64,000 nucleotides of DNA, from the NCBI RefSeq assembly GCF_000717655.1, contig NZ_JNZY01000023.1, positions 82,054-146,053 on the forward strand, given 5' to 3'. Below are positions 8,081-16,673 of this stretch, one piece after another (position 1 is the stretch's first letter; the number at the start of each line of letters is the position of its first letter). The notes below the pieces were generated by a model that was not told the DNA's origin, made no database searches, and saw nothing but the letters and a program-made list of their open reading frames with translations. A program made the position numbers and the translations under genes. This DNA comes from Streptomyces katrae (GTDB taxonomy: Bacteria; Actinomycetota; Actinomycetes; Streptomycetales; Streptomycetaceae).

Positions 8081-9578
8081 GTTCAAATGCCTCCTTCCCG
8101 ATGTCAAGGCTCTCCTGGGAGGGCCAGTAGTGTCCACTCTGGTTGTTTATATCCGTGCCGAAGTAGTTGCCACCGTTTCCGGCGATCTCCGCCTCGTCTG
8201 CCGCCCGCACAGGAGCCCCATTCGTGAGCACGGGGTGCTTCAGCTCGGTGCCTTGAGTCATCGAAGCCTTCGTCCCCGACACGCATGGGCTTTACTCCGA
8301 GACGTTCGGCGTCTGCCAGCTCGCCTGCCAGTTGGCCCGACATCCGATTGTGGAAGAGGCACGGTGAAAGTCCTCTTGGGTCGCTCCACGTCTCTGGGTT
8401 GTTGACGTACGTCGCCGGGTTCGGTGCAGGGACGAGCCTCAAGGGGTCCTGGGAGAGGTAGCGGGCCCATTCCGGGTCATAGTAGCGGAAGTGGTTGTAG
8501 TGGAGCCCCGACTCAAGGTCGAAATACTGGCCCGGGAAGCGCAGCGGTGTGTAGGCCGTCGCGTCGCGGCTCCACGTTGTCGTGCCCCACAGATTGGTGC
8601 GCGTGCGCCAGGTCGGTTCGCCCGACTCGTCGACGAGTTCCGTCGGAGTGCCGATCAGGTCAGTGACGATGGCGAAGAAGCGCTCGTCGGTGGAGTCCTT
8701 TCGGCGTTCTGTCTGGGCAAGGGGGCGCAGCCCTGCATAGTCCCAGGTGAAGGCGATGTCATCGGTTGTCTGCTCGCAGAGGGTCGTGCCGTCCCAGGTG
8801 AAGTGGACCGTCTCGAAAGGGGACTGCTTGGATATTCGTCGGCCCAGGGGGTCGTACGCGTACCGCCAGACCGTGCCGTCCGGTGTCGTCACCGCGGTGA
8901 GACGGTCCTCCGCGTCCCACTCGTAGCGCCAGGTGTCGGGCTTTCGGGAGAGCCGGATCTTCTGGCGTAGAACAATGCGACCCTGGCCGTCGTGTTCGTA
9001 GCGGACGGCACCCGCCCTGGTGATCCGAGTGCCCTGGTAGGCGCGTGTGCCCGTCGCGGAGTGGGACGGGTGGGCGGCTGGCCACGAGGCCTGTGTCTGG
9101 TTTCCGGCGTCATCGTAGGCGTACTGCTCCGTCCAGCCGCGCGCATGGACTGCCGTGACGCGGCCGGCCGAGTCCAGGTCGAAGCGGCGGGCGCCGGAGA
9201 GTGTGTCGCTGATGCCGACGAGACCGCCGTCCGCGCGGTAGGTGTATGCGCGGTGTTGGAGGCGGCTGACCCAGGAAGTGATCTCCTGGGCCGTCAGGCG
9301 GCTCATCTCGTCGAACGACGACGTCAGTGACACGAAGTCCGATACTGTGCGTTCCACTTCGCGGCCCAGGGCATCGAAGGAGAAGGAGATCTGCGCCCGG
9401 ATGCGGTGAGCTTCGTCCTGCGGCCCGCCTCGTCGTACGACCATTTGGCTGACCGCACCGCCGGGCGTAGTCCTGCGGACCCTGCGGCCCAGTTCGTCGT
9501 ACGCATGCGTCGTCGTCCGGCCGTTGCCCTGCTCGGACTGCAGTCGACCATAGCGATCTCGCAGGCGTTCCAGCCAAG
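8058..9578 (-). pseudogene. RHS-repeat polymorphic toxin, 5'-truncated and frameshifted
   Basis: About 500 residues of RHS/YD-repeat protein: repeated YDxxGR and similar units (AYDELGRRV, WRYAYDPLGRRI), then the RHS core FPGQYFDLESGLHYNHFRYY and LSQDPLRL marking the boundary to the toxin domain. After DPRGLSP the C-terminal domain begins GELADAERLGVKP, then a frameshift near 8240-8265 moves it into another frame that ends with NYFGTDINNQSGHYWPSQES and a stop at 8058. The N-terminus is cut off at about 9578 by an IS630 transposase remnant. Intact members are large secreted contact-dependent toxins; this copy cannot be made. Confidence 0.8.
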
Positions 9579-10502
9579 GCTGCGTTTGATGTGCGCCCAC
9601 ACGCCCACGACGGGGTTCAGGTCGGGCGGGTAGACGGGTAGCAGGAAGACAGTCAGTCACTCCCGCTCGGCGACAAGGTCACGCATCTTGCGGGAGACGC
9701 GGGTGTTGAGCCGGTCCCAGACCAGTTCGATCGGCGCTCTGACCAGGTGATGAACGCCGTCGACGAGTGCGATGAAGTCCCTCTCGCTCATGCTGCAACG
9801 TGTTCCTTTGCCCGCGGGATGGGTCCGCAGACGGTGACACGGCCGGGTCCTGGAACCTGGCCGCATCGCGATCAGCCCGGCCACCGACAGCCGACCCGAG
9901 CGTCGTCCGCTGACCGTCACGACCGGGGTGACCCCTCGCCGGCCCCCCAGGTCCGTCCCCGGGGCGGCCTGCAGGTGAAGCCGGCATTCCTCGAAGAAGA
10001 GGTAGCCCCCGCAGGCCGCCCGGCCCTTTTACCTCCGTCCAGGTCGCCCCCCGCCATGCGGTGACAGCCTGCTCGTCGCGTTCGGGGACCCGCCGCGCGG
10101 GCACCTGCAGGGAGAAACCGAGCCGGTACATCAGGCTCGTGGCCCCGGAGACGCTGTAGGTGATGTGGAATTTCCTGCCGATCAGCGTGGCTACCCTCGA
10201 GGCGGTCCACACCTGCAGCCGTGCGCGGCCGGCCCCTCCTCCAAGAACCCCGCAAGCATCTCCAGACACCGCGGGGACAGGCGGCATCTTGAGCCGCTCG
10301 GGCCTCGGGAGACCAGTGCCTGAACACCTCCGTCCGGCCACAACTGGTGCCACTGGTACATGGACTGCACGCTCACCCGCAGCCGTCGTGCGACTTCCGA
10401 CGGCTTGATCTTCTGCTCGAACAGTCCAGCCGCCTGCATCCGCACCGTCTCGCGCCGCTGACGTCCTGTCGGAGTCAGCCCGCCCCCATCCGCATACCTC
10501 AC
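9579..10502 (-). pseudogene. IS630 family transposase, multiply frameshifted
   Basis: The minus strand holds the whole IS630-type transposase spread over three frames. The N-terminal HTH part starts at a GTG (10502) and reads RYADGGGLTPTGRQRRETVR; the middle reads SRVATLIGRKFHITYSVSGA and RLGFSLQVPARR; the catalytic end reads VWDRLNTRVSRKMRDLVAE and PPDLNPVVGVWAHIKRSLG. It stops abruptly at about 9579, where RHS coding sequence begins, so the last residues and right inverted repeat are missing. This element removed the 5' half of the RHS gene. Confidence 0.8.
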
Positions 10503-10634
10503 ACACCACGGATACAGCCACCCACCCACACCCATCAGGAGCTTCGCAACGATTCACCCCAACAAGCTAAAGTCAGTTGGTGCGGTGTCGGCGGTCGCCC
10601 GCCGTCCAGGCGGCCGCCGACACCTTGACACCGG

Positions 10635-11102
10635 TCAGTGGTGGCGACGCCCCCAGGACTCGGTGTCGACCGTGCGGCCGCGGTCATCGCGCAGCGTGGC
10701 GGTATCGGCGTGGTTGTCCCAGATGTAGTCGCGGCGGTTCTGGAACAGGTCGGTGCGGGTGTTGTGGCCGGTACCGGTGTGGATGCGGAGGGTGGCGCGG
10801 CTGTTGATGCGGATGTTGTCGAAGCGGTAGCGGTTGCCGTCGTCGTCGCGCAGGGTCCAGCCGCGGAGGTTGATGGCGTCGCGGGTGGTGTTGGTGATCT
10901 CCACCCACTCCGCGTTCAGGGACCGGTTCGAACGGTCCTCCCGTCCGGGGCTGTCGGCCTGGACACGGGTGATCTCCACCCGCGGGTGCTGGCGGCGGTC
11001 ACGGTCCTGCGCGGTGGCCGGCAGTGCGGCAGCGCCGACCACGGCCCCGGCGGCCAGGACGGTCGCGGCGATACGACGGACGGAGGAAGAAACAGAGGAC
11101 AT
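10635..11102 (-). CDS. Secreted lamin-tail-domain protein
   Basis: A 155-residue secreted protein. Residues 1-31 are a signal peptide: basic SVRRIA, hydrophobic Ala/Val core, and cleavage after ATA. The rest is a lamin tail domain (LTD): VEITRVQADSPG, EWVEITNTTRDAINLRGWTL, RATLRIHTGTG and a final TATLRDDRGRTVDTESWG, a typical Ig-like beta fold. LTD domains in bacteria occur in cell-surface proteins and extracellular nucleases. The ATG at 11102 follows GAGGGAG; an in-frame extension upstream is non-coding in character. It stands alone. Confidence 0.85.
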   Translation of the reverse strand: MSSVSSSVRRIAATVLAAGAVVGAAALPATAQDRDRRQHPRVEITRVQADSPGREDRSNRSLNAEWVEITNTTRDAINLRGWTLRDDDGNRYRFDNIRINSRATLRIHTGTGHNTRTDLFQNRRDYIWDNHADTATLRDDRGRTVDTESWGRRHH

Positions 11103-11827
11103 GAGTGACGCTCCCTCAACAACGCTTCCGACAGCCGAAACAGGCGGGAGAAGCGGTGTGGCATCCCGGCGCGGAGTGAGCCGAGGGCCACACTCTCCAC
11201 CCCGCACCTGCCCCGCCACAGCCCTTGCCGAGGCCGGTTACCAGACGCGGACATACCCGTCATACTCGCCTGCATACTGCACACATACTTCCCAGGCGTG
11301 ACCCTGACATCCACGGGCGGCTACACCCACCCGGCCCGCCAGCGACACCCGGACACAGTGCGCTCCGGCGCACCCCCAGGCGCGCTCCTGTCCCGCCTCA
11401 CCCACCCGGAGTAGCCGATCAAGTAACAACCGTTCTGCGGAATTCTTCGCACCCACGCCTGTAGTTCGACAAATTCTTCGCGTCCTGCGCGGGCCGAAAC
11501 TTTCGCCCGTCACCATTCGGCGTCTCGGTGGACCCAGCCGGACAACCGGCCCTGCCCTGCCGCTCGATCGGCCACGCCCAGTCACCGCTCACCGAACTGG
11601 AACCGGGCGTCCATCCGCGCCACGCGAGGCCTCCGGCACGCTCTTGTTGCACTCGATCCTGGCGTTGGCCAGCAGCCAGGCCACGACCGCCAGCCAGTCG
11701 CACTTCGAACACAACTCCGGCCGCCCACCGGGTCCCGGGGCCGTCCAGCAGCAGACATTTGCCATGCGCACGCCAGCAATCCTAGAGTCGGCGCGTTCTG
11801 ATCATTGACACGGGAGTTCCGGCCACC
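11103..11827. other. Intergenic stretch, no supported gene
   Basis: Contains the divergent upstream regions of the lamin-tail gene (minus) and the lipoprotein gene (plus). One minus-strand frame around 11590-11720 (CDWLAVVAWLLANARIECN) looks weakly coding but has no start signal or family match. I see no RNA gene or convincing hairpin. Confidence 0.4.
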
Positions 11828-12451
11828 ATGCGCATCCAACGACTCGTCGCGACCGCGGCCCTGCTCTCCCTCGCGACTCTGACCGCGTGCGGGAGCGAGA
11901 ACGGAGCCAGTTCCATCGACGGCTCTCTGGGCAACCCGGCACCCGCGAAGAACGGCGGCACCGACGGACTGGGCGGCGGCACCGACCAGAACGGCAAGGC
12001 CGGGCTGCCCAAGGCGGGCTCGATGGCAAAAGCCGCCCAGATCGTCAACACCTACGCCGACTGCCACGACCTCTCCACCGACCCGCACGACGACGACTTC
12101 TTCCCCGGCGACGAGACCTACGACCAGAAGTGGGGCGTTACCGAGCGCGGCGCCTGCGGCAGGGGCACCCGCATCTTCCTGTTCAAAGACTTGAAGACCT
12201 TCCAGGCCAGGTACAAGGCTGAACTCGACGAGGACCGGAAGGAAAGCCCGAACAAGGGGCACCGCGGCAAATTCCTCCTCGGCCAGGACTTCGCCGTCCT
12301 GCCCGACCAGAAGGCGGTCATCCGCAACGCGATCAAGCCCGGAGGCCTCCTGATCCTCAACTGCCACCCGGACTTCAACCCGCCCAGTGGCTACCGCAAG
12401 GACCCCGCACTCGTGAAGGGCTGCGTCCTGACCAACTACTTCGAAGACTGA
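11828..12451 (+). CDS. Putative lipoprotein, 207 aa
   Basis: The first 20 residues are a lipoprotein signal peptide ending in the lipobox LTAC (Cys21). A Gly/Ser/Asn-rich linker follows to about residue 65, then a globular domain with TYADCHDLSTDPHDDDFF, KWGVTERGACGRGTRIFLF and a C-terminal NCHPDFNPPSG...LVKGCVLTNYF. Besides Cys21 there are four Cys, probably two disulfides. It is predicted to be anchored on the outer face of the membrane. The ATG at 11828 follows GGAGTTCC. The domain is typical of actinomycete lipoproteins of unknown function. Confidence 0.8.
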   Translation: MRIQRLVATAALLSLATLTACGSENGASSIDGSLGNPAPAKNGGTDGLGGGTDQNGKAGLPKAGSMAKAAQIVNTYADCHDLSTDPHDDDFFPGDETYDQKWGVTERGACGRGTRIFLFKDLKTFQARYKAELDEDRKESPNKGHRGKFLLGQDFAVLPDQKAVIRNAIKPGGLLILNCHPDFNPPSGYRKDPALVKGCVLTNYFED

Positions 12452-13682
12452 TCCGCCACTCCACGCCGCGGGGAGCTCGTCTGCGCCGAGGCACTGCGCA
12501 GCACGGGAGAACGCAGAAGCCCTCGCCCCCACCGCGCCAGGCCTGCCCGAGACACCCGCGTGGCTGGTCGAACGCGGCACCTGATCGGGCGGCCTCCCGG
12601 TCCCCACCCACTCCCCCGGCTTGAACGAGACACTGACCTGCTGAAAACCCTGCTCGACGCCGTCACCGAGCCACGCTTGGAACTCAACCCCCCGGCTGAC
12701 AGCTCTCCTGCGAGTCCGCATCGGTGAATGCACCATCAGCCGGAACAACCGGTCGATGACGAAATGGCCGCACGCCGAGGCCTCGAAGCGTGCCGTGTTG
12801 CGGTGCAGTCGTCGAACGGGCCATCCGGCAGGCCGTGGTTGCCATCCCTTGCCCACGACGTCGACGGCCGGGTCGTCAACGGTCAGGCGGCCGGGGCCGG
12901 ACGCCAGCGGACTGGTAAGCGAGTGCTGCCGGCCCGGCTGCGTGACGGCGACGTGTGACGGCGGCCGATGCCCGGCCGACAGCACTCCGGGAGGAGGAGG
13001 CCACCGACGCGGCAGGCGGGCTCCTCGCCAAGCCCCATCTCACCCAACCTGCCCGCGATGCACCCCCGCGACCCGCTCCACACCTCCCCGAACCACCCGT
13101 ACAGACCCCATACCGCGCGCGGCCGGCCCGTGCGTCGAATGCAGGACCACAGGCCTGCCAGTACGGGGGCACCGAGCGCCTGTCCGGGCGCTGTATCCCT
13201 ACGGGCCGCTCCCAGATTCGGCAGAGCGGGGTGGCCCAAACCAGAGGAGACGCGTGCCCGTACGCCGGAGCTCGCTTCATTGGGTGGTTGGGCGGCCCGG
13301 TGCTACTGCCGCCAGAGCGCTCTGGTCACCGGGCCTCGCCCGCGCACGCCCTATCGACGCGGACTGAAGCGACCGCGGACCGAGGATGCGGAGTCGCCTG
13401 TTGCGTACGCCGGGGCATGGCGCCGGCCACTGAAGAAAGCCGTTCCCGAGCCGGTCAGCTTGTCATTCAACCCCTCATGGCCGTCATCGAGTCCCTCGGC
13501 CTCGTCCTGTCCACGACTGCCCGCGGCGCTCCGCCGCCTCCGCTCCCGCGGTGAACACCGGTGTCCGACGAGAGCGGGCGGGTGGGGCGCCTGTGTGAAG
13601 AGGAAACGATTTTGTGTTTCTTGTGCAGGGTGGGGTGGGCAGTTGTGATTCGGCTTTGTGGACGGATGGCGGAGGAGTGGGC
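12452..13682. other. 1.2-kb stretch of degraded sequence
   Basis: No frame shows sustained coding character. A short minus-strand stretch near 12640-12800 (EFQAWLGDGVEQGFQQVSVSF) may be a relic. A hairpin repeat shared with the 27.1-kb region lies at 13293-13356. The last part carries the ribosome-binding site of the P450 gene (GGAGGAG at 13671-13677). Confidence 0.4.
13293..13356. repeat. Palindromic repeat, copy 1 (pair with 27135-27195)
   Basis: A 64-base segment shared at roughly 80-85% identity with 27135-27195. Both copies keep a perfect 9-bp outer inverted repeat (13294-13302 with 13327-13335 here). In this copy the inner part contains the perfect 14-base palindrome CCAGAGCGCTCTGG. 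It is therefore a dispersed hairpin element rather than chance similarity. Confidence 0.6.
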
Positions 13683-15044
13683 GTGGTGGCAGTTCAGGAC
13701 GTTCAGCGGGCCACGGGGGGTGTGCCGGGGCTGGGCCATGTGATCCAGTTGGCGCGTGATCCCCTCGCCTTTTTGGCATCCCAGCGGGAAGGGCCGGCGG
13801 TGGTGCGGCTGCAACTCGCGGGGCGCCGGGTGTATCTGGTCAACGGCGCCGAGGCGGCTCGCCAGGTGCTGGTGTCGCAGGTATTCGACAAAGGCGGCCC
13901 GTTCATGGACACGGCGCGGGTCCTGGTCGGCAACGGTGTGATCACGTGCAGCAATGCGGATCACCGGCGTCAGCAGCCGGTGATGCGGCCCGCGTTCAGC
14001 CGTCAGCAGGTGGCCCGCTACGCCCCGGTGATGAGCGAGTGCGTCACGCAGACGGTCGGCCGGTGGTGTGAAGGTGAGCGGCTCGACGTGGAGGCGGGCA
14101 TGTACGGGCTGGCGGCCCGGGTGGTGGCGCGGACGTTGATCGCGGCCCCGGCCGGCCACCACGCTGCCGATGCCATGGCCGCGGCGCTGCCGGTCCTGCT
14201 GGAGGGCATGTTCCGGCGGATGCTGGTGCCCTGGCCGCTGCTGCACCGACTCCCGCTGCCGGCCAACCGCCGCTTCCAGCAGGCGCAGGCCCGTCTGGAA
14301 AGGGCCGTTGGCGAGGTGATCGAGCAGTACCGGGGCGGGCAGGCGCCGGGGGACGATCTGCTGTCCCTGGTCATGGCCGCCGCCGACGATGACGGCCGGC
14401 CGCTTGACGACAGCGAGGTGCGTGATCAGATTCTGTCGGTGCTGGCCGCGGGAGTGGAGACCACGGCCTCTCTGCTCGCCTGGACCCTGCACGCCCTGGC
14501 CGGACACCCGAATGTGGAGCGCCGGCTGTGGGCGGAGCTGGACCGCGAGCTCGCCGGGCGGGCTCCCGTATTCGCCGACGTTCCGCGCCTGGCCTACACC
14601 CGGCAGGTCCTCCTCGAGGTGCTGCGGCTGTGGCCGCCCACCTGGATGCTCTCCCGCATCACCCTCGAACAGACTGTGGTCGCCGGCTTCAGCGTTCCTG
14701 CGGGCGCGGATGTGATCGTCTCCCCCTACGCCCTCCAGCGCGACCCGGCCGTCTTCGACGATCCTGAGGTCTTCGATCCGGACCGGTGGCTGCCCGAACG
14801 CCTCACCACGGGCCAGCGGCAGGCGTTCACCGCTTTCGGCGGCGGGCGCCGCAAGTGCCTGGGCGAGCAGTACGGCATGGCCGAGGCCGTCCTGGCCCTC
14901 GCCGCGATCAGCAGCAACTGGCAACTGCGCAACACCGACGCCGTTCCGCTGCGGCCGAGGCCCCGTTTCCTCCTCACCCCCAAAGCCGGCCCCCTCGTCC
15001 TCACCCGCCGCACAGCCTTATCCCGCGCGGGAGGCCAGCAGTGA
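13683..15044 (+). CDS. Cytochrome P450 paired with a terpene cyclase
   Basis: A 453-residue soluble P450. Visible motifs are the I-helix oxygen-activation site AGVETT at 256-261, the K-helix ExxR at 312-315 (EVLR), and the heme loop FGGGRRKCLGE with the iron-ligating Cys at 392. The ATTASLLAWTLHAL context and ADHRRQQPVMRPAFS in the C-helix resemble the CYP170-like P450s that oxidise sesquiterpenes. GGAGGAG at 13671-13677 favours GTG 13683 or 13686 as start. The stop overlaps the cyclase start by four bases, so the proteins are co-translated and the P450 most likely oxidises that cyclase product. Redox partners are not encoded here. Confidence 0.9.
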   Translation: MVAVQDVQRATGGVPGLGHVIQLARDPLAFLASQREGPAVVRLQLAGRRVYLVNGAEAARQVLVSQVFDKGGPFMDTARVLVGNGVITCSNADHRRQQPVMRPAFSRQQVARYAPVMSECVTQTVGRWCEGERLDVEAGMYGLAARVVARTLIAAPAGHHAADAMAAALPVLLEGMFRRMLVPWPLLHRLPLPANRRFQQAQARLERAVGEVIEQYRGGQAPGDDLLSLVMAAADDDGRPLDDSEVRDQILSVLAAGVETTASLLAWTLHALAGHPNVERRLWAELDRELAGRAPVFADVPRLAYTRQVLLEVLRLWPPTWMLSRITLEQTVVAGFSVPAGADVIVSPYALQRDPAVFDDPEVFDPDRWLPERLTTGQRQAFTAFGGGRRKCLGEQYGMAEAVLALAAISSNWQLRNTDAVPLRPRPRFLLTPKAGPLVLTRRTALSRAGGQQ

Positions 15045-16177
15045 CCGCCGTCGGCCACACCGAAGACGACGACGCCTCCGTCGCACGGCCGGCGTCCAGG
15101 CCCGGTTTACCGGGCCCAGGTGAGGGCTACCCCAGGTTCCGGATGCCGCTCTTCCCCCGGTTCGCGCCCGCCAGGCGCCGTCCCGGCCTCGAAGCTCTGG
15201 AACGACGCTGCGCGGCCCGCCTCGCCGAACTGCTCGGCGACGCCTACGACAGCCGGGAAGAGCTGGAGGCGTTCCTGGAACATCGCACCAGCCTGTGGAA
15301 CCTGCTCACCTACGCCGACGCCCGCGACGACCGCATCGAGCTGGTCTGCGCGTGGATCGATGTCCTGTTCGCCATCGACGACGTCCTCGCCCACGCCCCG
15401 GCAACGAAGATCCGGCAACTGGGCATCCACGACCTGCCGGCCGTCATCGACGGCGGGCTCCCGGAGCCGGCTACCGTCTTCACCCGCGCCTTTCAGCAGC
15501 TGCGCGAGCAGACCCTGCCGCTGGCGCCCCCACGCGTCTGGCAACGCTACGCGCGGACCCTGCACGAGTTCCTGGACGCCTGCCACGCCGAGCGGGGTCT
15601 CATCGACAGCCGCGCCGTATTGGACCTGCCCACCTACGAAAGCCACCGCCACCGTTCGATAGGCGAATGCTGTTTCCCCCTCCTGGAATTCGCCCTCGAC
15701 ACCGACCTCACCGACCGGCTCGACGAGCTGCCGGAACTGCGGCGCCTGAACATACTGGTCGCCCGCCACTGGATCGGCGTCAACGACGTCTTCTCCTACC
15801 GCAAAGAGCTCTACAGCGGCGACACCATGAACGAAATCCATCTCGCGCTCGCCCACAACGGCGGCAACCTGCAAGCCGCCGTCGACCGCATCGCCGCGAC
15901 CGTCCACCGTGTGGAAGCCGAGTTCGACGACGTCACCACCACCCTGCGGGCGGGCGCGGCAGGCCAGGACAACATCCTTCGCCCCTACCTCGACGCGCTG
16001 GAGGTGATGATCGCCGGGAACCTCGAATGGTCCTACCTCACCCCCCGCTACAACGGGCTCGGCCACACCTGGAACGGCCAGAGAGACACCACCGTCATCC
16101 TCACCCCTTACCGCACCGTCTACCTGCCGCACACCCACACCACGCCCCGCACGCCAGTGGCCACCGACCCCCACTGA
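15041..16177 (+). CDS. Class I terpene synthase with atypical first metal motif
   Basis: A 378-residue class I terpene cyclase; these convert a linear prenyl diphosphate to a cyclic hydrocarbon using three Mg ions. The NSE triad is intact at 248-256 (NDVFSYRKE) and the C-terminal RY pair is at 336-337. The Asp-rich motif is unusual: residues 113-117 read DDVLA, so the third acidic residue of DDxx(D/E) is missing. The pyrophosphate-sensor region around 200-210 (YESHRHRSIGECC) is present. The GTG at 15041 sits within GTGA overlapping the P450 stop, behind GGGAGG. Sesquiterpene synthase is likeliest by size; the product cannot be read from sequence. Confidence 0.85.
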   Translation: MTAVGHTEDDDASVARPASRPGLPGPGEGYPRFRMPLFPRFAPARRRPGLEALERRCAARLAELLGDAYDSREELEAFLEHRTSLWNLLTYADARDDRIELVCAWIDVLFAIDDVLAHAPATKIRQLGIHDLPAVIDGGLPEPATVFTRAFQQLREQTLPLAPPRVWQRYARTLHEFLDACHAERGLIDSRAVLDLPTYESHRHRSIGECCFPLLEFALDTDLTDRLDELPELRRLNILVARHWIGVNDVFSYRKELYSGDTMNEIHLALAHNGGNLQAAVDRIAATVHRVEAEFDDVTTTLRAGAAGQDNILRPYLDALEVMIAGNLEWSYLTPRYNGLGHTWNGQRDTTVILTPYRTVYLPHTHTTPRTPVATDPH

Positions 16178-16242
16178 GCCCGCCGCCCAGGGCACGCTCC
16201 ACCTCTCCGGGGCGTCTGAGGGCAGCCCCGGACACACGACAG

Positions 16243-16274
16243 CGCGGGCCGCCACCGGGGGGTGGCGACCCGCG
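16243..16274. terminator. Hairpin terminator after terpene operon
   Basis: A 14-bp stem (16243-16256 with 16261-16274, one mismatch) with a four-base loop, 65 bases after the cyclase stop. No T-tract, as usual in very GC-rich genomes. It probably ends the P450-cyclase transcript. From here to 16673 I see no gene, only the first 46-bp direct repeat and the upstream region of the peptidase gene. Confidence 0.7.
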
Positions 16275-16375
16275 TCAGGGCATCGACACAGGGTGACGAT
16301 CGGCGGACGGCTCCTGCGCATACGCGACTCCTGACCATGCCGGCCCACCAGTCCCAGGCCGGGATGGCGCCCCGC

Positions 16376-16421
16376 AATCGGCTGAACCCGGTCAAGCGGT
16401 CAGCCGCGAACCCTCTCCACA
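16376..16421. repeat. 46-bp direct repeat, left copy
   Basis: Matches 18345-18390 in the same orientation with two mismatches over 46 bases. The core reads CGGTCAAGCGGTCAGCCGCG. The two copies bracket the S33 peptidase gene 1969 bases apart. The repeat itself has imperfect dyad symmetry at its ends (GGCTGA / TCAGCC). Confidence 0.75.
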
Positions 16422-16673
16422 CGATCCCTTGTCGCTATGTCGTCGGTTGTCCTCCCTGAGGAGGAGGGGACTACGAGTGCACGGGCGGGTCCGTCCCGGA
16501 AGCCCCGGCGAATACGCGGATCTTGGGGATGAGTCTCGGCCACGTGTCCGAATTTCAGGTGGTACGTGCGAGGGACGGAAGGTCCGTTCTTGGGAGGGAT
16601 CCGGTCTGACCCGCTCGTGCAACACAGTCGAGGCGCAAGCGATTTCACCAGACGAAGGAACGAAACCACGCGC

